Shown: positions 1 to 6,914 of the stretch, piece after piece
Layout: every line of letters begins with the position of its first letter
Position numbering within the stretch: position 1 is the stretch's first letter
Assembly (NCBI GenBank): GCA_020442915.1
Contig: JAGRJD010000041.1
Coordinates: forward strand, 7,949 to 47,713
Length of the DNA stretch: 39,765 nucleotides
Origin: Thiothrix sp.
GTDB lineage: Bacteria; Pseudomonadota; Gammaproteobacteria; Thiotrichales; Thiotrichaceae
Direction of reading: 5' to 3'
Position numbers and translations under genes: made by a program
The notes under the pieces: generated by a model
Seen by the model: the letters and a program-made list of their open reading frames with translations, nothing else
Database searches by the model: none
What the model was told of the DNA's origin: nothing

Positions 1-1311
1 GACCTGCCGATTTTCCACAAGGACCTGAATCCGGTCGAGTTTGTCACGGCTGAAGGTGTCGGGCGCTATGCTGCCCCCGTTTACGGGCAGTTCGAGGTTG
101 AGAGTCTGCTGCAGAATGCCAATGACGGTCAGGGCTACCAGGCACCGGATGGCAGCATCCTGACCGCTGGACACTGGCTGGGTGCGCCGGACAATGTCGG
201 GTTGAACACGGACTTTGAATGGGGAGGGGAATGGACCGTGACCTATGAAACCTTCCGTGACATGGGCATCGCCTTTGCAGCCGCACTGGTACTGATCTAC
301 ATGCTGATTGTGGCTCAGTTCGGCAATTTCACCCTGCCGGCCATCATCATGGCCCCGATACCGCTGACCCTGATCGGGATTGTGCCGGGGCACTGGATAA
401 TGGGGGCCGAATTCACGGCCACCTCCATGATCGGTTTCATCGCGCTTGCCGGCATTATTGTCCGCAACTCCATCCTGCTGGTGGATTTCGTGCGTGAATC
501 GGTGCGTTATGAAGGGCTGAGTGTCACGGAGGCTGTGATCCTGTCCTGTGAGGCCCGGACCCGGCCCATTCTGATTACGGCTCTGGCATTGCTGGGCGGC
601 TCCATGGTCATTCTGTCCGACCCGATTTTCCAGGGGATGGCGGTTTCCCTGATTTTCGGTGGTGCGGTTTCGACCCTGCTGACCCTGATTGTCATACCAC
701 TGGGCTGCATCAGTGCCCGCAACGTTTTCGGGGAAGAGCCATCGCCACCGGATGATCCGCCGGGTGGCGGTTCCGGCAGTCCGGATGCACCAGGGGGCGG
801 CTCCCGGACCGCAGTTCAAAAAAAAAAGCTGAGCTCGGGTGCAATCCTTGAATATGCCCGTGCTGCAGCTGCCTATAGTGGCCTTTACCTGGTATCCCTG
901 GGGCAGGCTTTCTGGGGGGGCGTTCAGGGCTGGCTGGCGGTCATCGGGCGGATACGGCGTAAAAGGCCTCCTGCCGGTTCCGGCGGTTCGCGGGTGGCCG
1001 TCACTACAGCCAAAGCCCTGTCGGGGCCTGCAGCAGTGGCGGAAAAAATCCATAAAGCTGATAAAATCAAGGAAAAGCAGCCGGAAACCAGGGTTGAAAT
1101 TGCGGACAAAGTAGAGGAAAGTGTTCGCTCCGGAGCGGAGTCACCCAAGGTCGGCCAGCAGGAAAACAAGGCCCTGGTTGAGACACCGGAGCCACCAGAT
1201 GACATTTCAACTGAGTCAGACACGATGGCGTCTGCAGGTGAGCGGCCTGAACCGGCAAAGCCAAGAAAGCCTGCAAAACGTCGGGGTATAAAACTCAAAA
1301 AGGATATTTAA
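1..1311 (+). CDS. RND efflux transporter permease subunit, C-terminal part (5' truncated by window)
   Basis: The reading frame is open from base 1, so the start lies upstream and only the last 436 residues are visible. They cover the end of the second periplasmic domain and the last transmembrane bundle of an AcrB/HAE-type proton-driven RND pump of the inner membrane. The family motif TSMIGFIALAGIIVRNSILL (about residues 141-160 of this fragment) and the following helices ending near residue 240 are typical. Unlike usual RND pumps, about 195 further residues follow: a Pro/Gly linker, a Lys run encoded by an A10 tract, a short amphipathic or membrane segment (about residues 280-315), and a charged Lys/Glu/Pro-rich tail. 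The next gene begins 19 bp downstream with a good ribosome site, so it is probably cotranscribed. Substrate unknown. Family confidence is high; the role of the tail is unknown. Confidence 0.88.
   Translation, partial: DLPIFHKDLNPVEFVTAEGVGRYAAPVYGQFEVESLLQNANDGQGYQAPDGSILTAGHWLGAPDNVGLNTDFEWGGEWTVTYETFRDMGIAFAAALVLIYMLIVAQFGNFTLPAIIMAPIPLTLIGIVPGHWIMGAEFTATSMIGFIALAGIIVRNSILLVDFVRESVRYEGLSVTEAVILSCEARTRPILITALALLGGSMVILSDPIFQGMAVSLIFGGAVSTLLTLIVIPLGCISARNVFGEEPSPPDDPPGGGSGSPDAPGGGSRTAVQKKKLSSGAILEYARAAAAYSGLYLVSLGQAFWGGVQGWLAVIGRIRRKRPPAGSGGSRVAVTTAKALSGPAAVAEKIHKADKIKEKQPETRVEIADKVEESVRSGAESPKVGQQENKALVETPEPPDDISTESDTMASAGERPEPAKPRKPAKRRGIKLKKDI
818..827 (+). other. A10 homopolymer inside the RND gene (possible slippage site)
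   Basis: Ten consecutive A residues lie exactly between the conserved RND core and the extra C-terminal tail. In the zero frame they encode Gln-Lys-Lys-Lys. Gain of one A leads to a TGA at 849-851, and loss of one A leads to a TGA at 830-832. Slippage by RNA polymerase or ribosome in either direction would therefore release a pump of ordinary length without the tail. The run and stops are seen directly; slippage is inferred. Confidence 0.45.
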
Positions 1312-1330
1312 TGTTGCAAGGAGTCCAGGT

Positions 1331-2818
1331 ATGAAATCCTATTCCAGAAGCCTTTTAAGCCTGGCCATTGCCGCTGCTTTGACTACAGCAGTGATGGTAA
1401 CGGGTGCAGCCCAGGTTCATGCAGCCGCTGGGGTCGATCTCCCGCCCCCCCCGCCGGGGCCTTTTGTGGGCAGTGATGTTCAGGTCGGGGCTGAAGAGGG
1501 TACGACAGCCGGTGGCGGTGGTGATGCACAGCAGCGTGCCGATGTGGCTGCCACTTCAGTTGAAATGGATGTGGCCACCAAGCCGGCTGCACCGACTCAG
1601 GCTGATGCCCCCGTTGCTCCGCAGGCCGAGATGCCGGCAGCTCCCGCTGCCGCCCCACAACCGGCTGAGGCTCCGGTAGCCCCGGAAGTTGCCACCCAGG
1701 CAGCTGAAGCGCCTGCTGCTCCGACTGCTCCTGTTGCCGAGCTTCTGGCTCCCCAGCCGGTTGAAGCGGTTCCCGCAGCCCCGGAAGCCCCGACTGCAAC
1801 CCAGCAGGCCGAAGTGGCTCCTGCTGCCCCGGAAGCTCCGACTGCAGCCATCCAGCAACAGACCGATGCCCCGGCAGCGCCTGAAGCGACTGCCCCGACG
1901 GCTGATGTTCCTGCTGCCCCGGAAGCACCCGCTCCGGTTGCAGCTCAGCAGGCCGAAGTGGCTCCTGCTGCCCCGGAAGCTCCGGCTGCAGCCCAGCTGC
2001 AGGCCGATGCCCCGGCAGCGCCTGAAGCGACTGCCCCGACGGCGGACGCTCCTGCTGCCCCGGAAGCACCCGCTCCGGTTGCAGCTCAGCAGGCCGAAGT
2101 GGCTCCCGCAGCCCCGGAAGCTCCGGCTGCAGCCATGGTTCCGGCCCCGCTGGATACGGAAGCCCCGGTTGCCCCGGAAGCCCCGTCTGTCGGTTTGTAT
2201 GATCAGGAGCAGCATGCTGCTCCTGAGGCACCGGCCCCGTCTGAAGCGGTGCTGGTGGTGATTGAGGAGCCGCTTGTAGCTGAAGAAGTGGTGGTTGTGA
2301 CTGAAGAGCCGGCGGCTCCTGAAGTACCTGAGCAACCGGCAGCACCTGCAGTTCCTGCAACTCCGCCCGCGCTTGGACCCGGTGGTGTCGTACCACAGCC
2401 CGAAGCGCCTGTCCCGGCTGAAGCGCCACTTGTACCGGATGCGGCGGCACAGGTTCCGGTTCCACCGACGGTCATGCCCCTGATGCAGGCTCCGCAGACC
2501 CTGAATCAGGGGATGATGCCCCAGATGCCCATGCCCGGCGGTTATCCGCAAATGCCTATGGGGATGATGAATCCGTATGGCCAGCAGTTGCCGCCCGTGC
2601 GCTACTGGTATGTGATTCCGGCTTTGCCCCAAGGGATGCCGGTTTATCCGGGGATGGGTATGCAGCAGCCCCGGGTGAAGCCGCATGGTGGTGGCCAGCA
2701 GCGGCCCCGGATGAAACCGCATGGTGATGGTCAGCAGCAGCCCCGGATGAAACCGCAGCAACATCATAAGCCCGATCAGGATCAGTCTGTAAGGCATGGT
2801 CAGGGTAGTGGGCATTAG
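1331..2818 (+). CDS. Secreted Ala/Pro/Glu-rich repeat protein
   Basis: A 495-residue protein preceded by AAGGAG at 1317-1322. It has a Sec signal peptide (positive MKSYSR, hydrophobic core, likely cleavage after VHA near residue 32), a PPPPPGP stretch, then a long disordered body built from A-P-E-A-P motifs (about residues 75-330). Near the C-terminus are a Met/Pro-rich segment, an aromatic stretch with NPYGQQLPP and RYWYVIP, and three 12-residue basic repeats of the type PRMKPHGDGQQQ, ending in His/Gln. No enzyme domain is visible. Automated pipelines may call such sequences IF-2 or TonB-like because of composition alone. I infer an extended periplasmic or surface linker acting with its neighbours, the RND pump, ParA and TPR-like protein. 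Its aromatic/Pro motif resembles the C-terminus of the 4711-5352 product. Confidence 0.8.
   Translation: MKSYSRSLLSLAIAAALTTAVMVTGAAQVHAAAGVDLPPPPPGPFVGSDVQVGAEEGTTAGGGGDAQQRADVAATSVEMDVATKPAAPTQADAPVAPQAEMPAAPAAAPQPAEAPVAPEVATQAAEAPAAPTAPVAELLAPQPVEAVPAAPEAPTATQQAEVAPAAPEAPTAAIQQQTDAPAAPEATAPTADVPAAPEAPAPVAAQQAEVAPAAPEAPAAAQLQADAPAAPEATAPTADAPAAPEAPAPVAAQQAEVAPAAPEAPAAAMVPAPLDTEAPVAPEAPSVGLYDQEQHAAPEAPAPSEAVLVVIEEPLVAEEVVVVTEEPAAPEVPEQPAAPAVPATPPALGPGGVVPQPEAPVPAEAPLVPDAAAQVPVPPTVMPLMQAPQTLNQGMMPQMPMPGGYPQMPMGMMNPYGQQLPPVRYWYVIPALPQGMPVYPGMGMQQPRVKPHGGGQQRPRMKPHGDGQQQPRMKPQQHHKPDQDQSVRHGQGSGH
1808..2138 (+). repeat. Tandem 141-144 bp coding repeats (Ala/Pro-rich)
   Basis: The codons for AEVAPAAPEAP recur at 1808, 1952 and 2093, giving periods of 144 and 141 bp (48 and 47 residues), with near-identical DNA between copies 2 and 3. 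About 2.3 units are present. The near identity suggests recent expansion and possible copy-number variation by recombination. Confidence 0.8.
2669..2764 (+). repeat. 36 bp tandem repeat encoding 12-residue basic units
   Basis: Units start at 2669, 2705 and 2741 and encode P-R-[VM]-K-P-H-G-[GD]-G-Q-Q-[RQ]; the third is truncated after PRMKPQQH. The units add positive charge and histidines to the C-terminus of the secreted repeat protein, which could suit binding to acidic polymers, membranes or metal. That binding role is inference. Confidence 0.75.
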
Positions 2819-2880
2819 GCAATAACGCAGGCTTCTGTTTCGATGATGCCAACGGCAATTTTCAGTCAGGCTAACCGCGC

Positions 2881-3507
2881 ATGATCACTCTGGTCGGCAA
2901 TCTCAAGGGAGGAACCGGTAAAAGTACCGTGGCCTTCAATCTGGCGTTATGGTCAGCCAGGAACCGAAACCGGCGGGTGGCCGTTTATGATCTGGACCCG
3001 CAGGCAACCATTACGGATGCGTTCGAGATTCGGGCCGAGGAGGGATATCTGCCGGCCATTGTGCCGGAGCATTCCCTGGAGCGGTTGGCAGCGGAAGGTG
3101 GTGATGCCGAAGTGCTGGTGGATGTGGGGCTTTCCGATATGGAGGCCACTCGCGGGGCCATACAGTTGGCTGACCGGATTCTGGTGCCGGTTGCGCCCAG
3201 TCAGGCCGATGTCTGGTCTACCCAGCGTTTTCTGAAGATGATTGCCGAGTTGCGCTCTGATCGTCCGGCCCGTGTGCTGGCGTTGCTGAACCGTTCGGAT
3301 ACCCACCCAGCCGTGCGTGAGACGGATGAAGCGGCGGAGGCTCTGACTCTGCTGGATGGTATCGCGTTGTTGCAGAGCCGCCTGTACATGCGGACAACCT
3401 ACCGCCGCTCCTTCAGTGAGGGGCTGGCGGTGTTCGAAATGGAGCCCCGTTCCAAGGCCGCTGCCGAGCTGGATGCCTTGGGCAGAGAAGTTTTTGAGAT
3501 CAACTAG
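2881..3507 (+). CDS. Orphan ParA/MinD-family partitioning ATPase
   Basis: A 208-residue cytoplasmic ATPase. Residues 9-16 (KGGTGKST) are the deviant Walker A motif with the signature lysine that defines ParA/MinD dimers. DLDPQ at 38-42 is the switch I region, and VLVDVGLSD (78-86) replaces the usual DTPP-type Walker B/switch II. VPVAPSQADVWST (102-114) is typical of short ParA proteins. Such ATPases use ATP-dependent binding to nucleoid or membrane to position plasmids, chemosensory arrays, carboxysomes or other cargo. No ParB gene or parS-like repeat is seen nearby, so it is not a plasmid or chromosome partition locus here. Adjacent membrane and repeat proteins are the likely cargo or adaptor. 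The upstream ribosome site is weak, but the ATG directly precedes the conserved N-terminal strand. Confidence 0.87.
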   Translation: MITLVGNLKGGTGKSTVAFNLALWSARNRNRRVAVYDLDPQATITDAFEIRAEEGYLPAIVPEHSLERLAAEGGDAEVLVDVGLSDMEATRGAIQLADRILVPVAPSQADVWSTQRFLKMIAELRSDRPARVLALLNRSDTHPAVRETDEAAEALTLLDGIALLQSRLYMRTTYRRSFSEGLAVFEMEPRSKAAAELDALGREVFEIN

Positions 3508-3539
3508 ATACCTCCAGGGTACAAGGACAGGAGTTTTCC

Positions 3540-4529
3540 ATGCAGATTTTACGTTGGCTATTGGTGCACCCGATTATTTTCGGCTGGGTGCTGGTTGTAC
3601 TGGCGATCCTGCTGAATTACGGTGTTGGCAGCAAGGCCCCCGAGCATGCAGACGCCGCTGCAGACGTGCATCAGAGTGAGGGTAGTGCTGCACAGCAGGT
3701 TGTCGGCACTGAAGCTTCCGCTGAGGCCGGGCAGGAAGCTGCTACAGGTACCGAGGCAGATACCCCTGCTGCGGAAGTCACGGCAGCTGCGGAATCCGGG
3801 CAGGAAGTTGCTACAGGTACCGAGGCAGATACCCCTGCTGCGGAAGTCACTGCTGATGCTGCTTCTGCCCAGCCCCTGATGGCCAAGCCGGAGGGTGATG
3901 CTGGTGCAGCAGCCGTTGAGCAGGCCGCCGAAGCCGTCAGCGAGGCGGTGAATGTGGCGGAAAACAAGGTGGAGCAGGTGACGGAAACGGTGGTGGCAAC
4001 CGGTACTGTTGTTGCAGCTGTCGGTACTGCTGAAGAAGCCACTGCATCTGCCGGCACTGAGGCTGCGCCTGCTGATGCCGTTGCTGCTGAGCAGGCCGCC
4101 GGTTCTGAAGCTGCGCCTGCTGATGCCGGGCAGGCTGCTGCTGTGACTGCCGGCACTGAATCCACCACACCGGCAGAGGCTCCGGCAGTGCTGGAAACGC
4201 CGCAAGGTACCGTGGTGGAGGCAACGTCATCTGATGCCGATTTGCTGCAGGCTGCCCGCGAGGCTTACTGGAGCAATGACTTTGAGCGGGCCAGCGGGTT
4301 TTATACCGAACTGCTGGCGCAGAATGACCAGCCGGACTACAAGGGTGAGCTGGCCAATGTGTACTGGAAACAGGGCAAAAGCAATGAAGCTGTGGCTCTG
4401 TATCTGGAAACTGCCGGCTGGCTCAAGGCGCAGGGGCGCATGACCGAGCTGCAGAATATCAAGCTGTATGTCGAAATGGTTGACCCTGCGAAAGCGGCTG
4501 AAATTGAGGCTATCATGCAGCAGCCATAG
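3540..4529 (+). CDS. Membrane-anchored Ala/Glu-rich protein with C-terminal TPR-like domain
   Basis: A 329-residue protein with an AGGACAGGAG ribosome site just upstream. One hydrophobic segment (about residues 8-28) acts as an uncleaved anchor or signal. A long low-complexity Ala/Glu/Thr linker (30-230) follows, containing two near-identical 23-residue repeats. The folded C-terminus (about 232-329) contains A-x3-Y-W-x3-F-x2-A-x3-Y and a second matching helix pair, as in tetratricopeptide repeats, which bind partner proteins. The gene is last in its unit: it lies 32 bp after the ParA gene and is followed by a strong terminator. I infer a periplasmic or cytoplasmic scaffold whose TPR end reaches away from the membrane and may recruit the ParA or the repeat protein. 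Topology and partner are unproven. Confidence 0.72.
   Translation: MQILRWLLVHPIIFGWVLVVLAILLNYGVGSKAPEHADAAADVHQSEGSAAQQVVGTEASAEAGQEAATGTEADTPAAEVTAAAESGQEVATGTEADTPAAEVTADAASAQPLMAKPEGDAGAAAVEQAAEAVSEAVNVAENKVEQVTETVVATGTVVAAVGTAEEATASAGTEAAPADAVAAEQAAGSEAAPADAGQAAAVTAGTESTTPAEAPAVLETPQGTVVEATSSDADLLQAAREAYWSNDFERASGFYTELLAQNDQPDYKGELANVYWKQGKSNEAVALYLETAGWLKAQGRMTELQNIKLYVEMVDPAKAAEIEAIMQQP
3729..3866 (+). repeat. Two tandem 69 bp coding repeats
   Basis: Units at 3729-3797 and 3798-3866 both encode GQE[AV]ATGTEADTPAAEVTA followed by A/D-A-x-S. The central DNA is nearly identical, indicating a recent duplication in the linker of the TPR-like protein. Confidence 0.85.
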
Positions 4530-4556
4530 TCAGGTACTGACTGCTGCACTCACCTG

Positions 4557-4592
4557 AAAAAGGGTGGAATGGCTGACATTCCACCCTTTTTT
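4557..4592 (+). terminator. Rho-independent terminator
   Basis: A perfect 15 bp stem (4557-4571 with 4577-4591) has a five-base GCTGA loop. The A-rich 5' arm pairs with the T-rich 3' arm, which leaves a T run. It lies 28 bp after the TPR-like gene and separates it from the methionine-zipper gene. Confidence 0.93.
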
Positions 4593-4710
4593 ATCTGGAT
4601 AAAGTGGATATGGGCTTTCCATGGCAAAACGGTTATAACACTGTGGGCAAGTCAATCAGGAAAACAGGCAGTGCCGGTTACTCAACGGTCTGCCGGTTAC
4701 AGGAGCATGT

Positions 4711-5352
4711 GTGTCCCAGAAAAAACAGTTGACCAGTCCCGACCAGGAAGTCATACAGGAACTCAAGGAAGTTGAAAAGGAATTGCATGATTTTGAGGTC
4801 AAGGAATCCAGCGTCACCCGGACCCTGCAGATCATTGTCTATCCGGCGCTGGTCGCTTTTATCATCCTTGCCGCCTACGGTTTTTACCTGGTCCAGTCGC
4901 TGACCATGGATGTGAAGCGTCTGACGGAAACCATTGCCTACATGAATACCGATATTCATGACAATCTGGGGGCGATGACCCGCACCATGGGCACCATGTC
5001 CGGCCACATGCAGCAGATGGTGGGTTCCACCGATACCATGAGTTCAACCCTGCAGAACATGTATCGCAGTACCCTGCAGATGTCCGGTGACATGGCACAG
5101 ATGAATGTTTCCACCTATAACATGGCGCATTCTTTTGCCTACGTGCAGCGTGATATGTGGAGCATGAACCGCACGGTCTCGAATCCCCTGCGTATCATGA
5201 CGCGCTTCATTCCGTTTTTTGGCAGTTCGGATTCACCGCCACCAGTGGCCAGCCCGGTGCTTATGCCGTATTATGGCGGCCAGCCATGGGGGTACCTGCC
5301 GCCGTCTGTGCCACTGCAGGCCCCTGCTTCACTGCCGGCAAATACCCCATAG
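4711..5352 (+). CDS. Single-pass membrane protein with methionine-zipper coiled coil
   Basis: A 213-residue protein starting at GTG, chosen because AGGAG at 4701-4705 is well spaced and the ATG at 4707 is in another frame. Residues 1-39 are charged and helical, and 40-62 form one transmembrane helix. From about residue 69 to 152 runs a coiled coil with an unbroken 3-4 hydrophobic spacing. Met occupies the same core position at 89, 96, 103, 110, 117, 124, 131, 138 and 152, and the second core position at 93, 100, 128 and 149. The tail (170-213) is Pro/Gly/Tyr-rich with PYYGGQPWGYLPP. No known domain is recognised. Long filamentous oligomers anchored in the membrane, or Met-based Cu/Ag binding, are both conceivable. 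It precedes the dynamin-like GTPase by 82 bp and is probably cotranscribed with it. Confidence 0.8.
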   Translation: MSQKKQLTSPDQEVIQELKEVEKELHDFEVKESSVTRTLQIIVYPALVAFIILAAYGFYLVQSLTMDVKRLTETIAYMNTDIHDNLGAMTRTMGTMSGHMQQMVGSTDTMSSTLQNMYRSTLQMSGDMAQMNVSTYNMAHSFAYVQRDMWSMNRTVSNPLRIMTRFIPFFGSSDSPPPVASPVLMPYYGGQPWGYLPPSVPLQAPASLPANTP

Positions 5353-5434
5353 CCGGGTATCCGGGCAGGATTTCATGATCAGGCGGGGGAAGTGGCTGAT
5401 CCTCTGACATTATTAACGTTGGGAAAAAAGCAGA

Positions 5435-6886
5435 ATGACACCGGCCAAACGCATGGATGAGCGCCTGAAGCGCCTGCAGGAACATCTGAAGCGGGAGAAT
5501 CCCGTGCTTGTGGATGTCGTGGATAAATTCAGGGGACTGGACCGGATCGCCATCAAGCTGGGTTTGCTGGCAGATGGTGACTCCTATGCCACACAGATTT
5601 CCTGGTGGCCCATGATTGCCGTCATGGGTACCTTTTCGGCTGGCAAGTCCAGCTTCATCAATACCTATCTGGGGCTGGACCTCCAGCGCACCGGCAATCA
5701 GGCCGTGGATGACAAATTCACCGTCATCACCTTCAGCCCGGATGGCAGCACCCGCACCCTTCCCGGTCTGGCACTGGATGGTGACCCGCGGTTTCCGTTT
5801 TACCAGATCAGTGAGGAAATCGAGCGGGTGACGGCGGGCGAAGGCGCCAAGATCGACAATTACCTGCAGATGAAGGTCACGCCGAGCGAGGTTCTGCGCG
5901 GCAGGATTCTGATTGACTCCCCCGGATTCGATGCTGACGAGCAGCGCAAGTCCACCCTGCGCATCACGGACCACATCATTCAGCTCTCCGATCTGGTGCT
6001 GGTATTTTTTGATGCACGCCACCCGGAGCCCGGCGCGATGCAGGATACACTGGAGCACCTGGTCAAGGGCTCCCAGCGTCGCAGCGACAGCAGCAAGTTC
6101 CTGTTCATCCTGAACCAGATTGATACTTCGGCGCGGGAAGACAACCTGGAAGACATCGTGTCTTCATGGCAGAAGTCACTGGTTCAGGCCGGGATGTCAA
6201 CCGGCAATTTTTATGTATTGTTCAATGACCGTCTGGTGGTACCGGCAGCGGATGAAGCGGTGTGGGCACGTTACGTTGCCAAGCGGGATGCCGACTTCAA
6301 GCGTATTGATACCCGTATCCGGGATGTGAATACCGATCGTGCCTACCGTATCACCGGCAGCATGGAGTCACTGGCGAACCAGATTGAACAGCAGGCCGTT
6401 CCGCACCTGACAACGGCGCTGAAGCGCTGGCGCAAGGATACCCTGATCTGGGATGCGATTGCGTTCAGCGGTATCGTGGTGGGGCTGGGTTTGTTGAGCG
6501 TGTGGCTGGGCTGGTGGGCCGGTCTGCGTTTCAATCCGCCCTGGCTCGGGCTGGTGCAGTCCTCGGATGTGGCTCTGGGAATTGCCATTGCCGTGCCTGT
6601 GCTGCTGCTGTTGCTGCTGCATTTCTGGATCCGGGCCAAGGTTGCCGGTTATGTAGGCAAGACTTTGCCTCAGAAGGAATCTTTTGGTAATCTTTTACAG
6701 GCCTTCCGCAAGAATACCCGTTTTCCGCACCTGTTGCTGAGTACCTCACCCGCTGGGTGGAATCCCCTGACCCGCAGCCGCTTGTCCGGGGTGCGTGATT
6801 CTGCTGACCGCTTTGTCCAGAGTCTGAATGATCGTTTCACCAATCCGTCAGGACAGGAACCGGCAGCAGTGGAAAAAAAGGCTTGA
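5435..6886 (+). CDS. Dynamin-family GTPase with membrane hairpin
   Basis: A 483-residue protein. G1 is GTFSAGKSSF (65-74), G2 threonine lies in KFTVIT (94-99), G3 is DSPGF (161-165) and G4 is NQID (227-230), as in bacterial dynamin-like and EHD-like proteins. Two hydrophobic segments (about 340-361 and 377-398) follow the G domain and form a membrane hairpin, as in the paddle or anchor of bacterial dynamins. The protein should bind and hydrolyse GTP at the cytoplasmic face and bend, fuse or stabilise membrane. It is shorter than full BDLPs of 600-700 residues, so the helical stalk may be reduced or supplied by the coiled-coil neighbour encoded just upstream. Start chosen at the first ATG; M7 is an alternative. 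The ribosome site is weak. Confidence 0.87.
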   Translation: MTPAKRMDERLKRLQEHLKRENPVLVDVVDKFRGLDRIAIKLGLLADGDSYATQISWWPMIAVMGTFSAGKSSFINTYLGLDLQRTGNQAVDDKFTVITFSPDGSTRTLPGLALDGDPRFPFYQISEEIERVTAGEGAKIDNYLQMKVTPSEVLRGRILIDSPGFDADEQRKSTLRITDHIIQLSDLVLVFFDARHPEPGAMQDTLEHLVKGSQRRSDSSKFLFILNQIDTSAREDNLEDIVSSWQKSLVQAGMSTGNFYVLFNDRLVVPAADEAVWARYVAKRDADFKRIDTRIRDVNTDRAYRITGSMESLANQIEQQAVPHLTTALKRWRKDTLIWDAIAFSGIVVGLGLLSVWLGWWAGLRFNPPWLGLVQSSDVALGIAIAVPVLLLLLLHFWIRAKVAGYVGKTLPQKESFGNLLQAFRKNTRFPHLLLSTSPAGWNPLTRSRLSGVRDSADRFVQSLNDRFTNPSGQEPAAVEKKA

Positions 6887-6914
6887 GCGGGATGAGACGC
6901 ATTATTACCCCTGC

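Noticed and set aside
1383..2815. Long open frames on the minus strand (360 and 419 codons) opposite the Ala/Pro-rich gene
   Set aside because: They are mirror frames of GC-rich repeats, with Arg/Gly/Gln-biased content, no ribosome site and no domain; the plus frame has a signal peptide and a ribosome site.
1331..2818. Reading the repeat protein as translation initiation factor IF-2 or TonB
   Set aside because: The likeness is only Ala/Pro/Glu composition; there is no GTPase or TonB C-terminal domain and there is a secretion signal.
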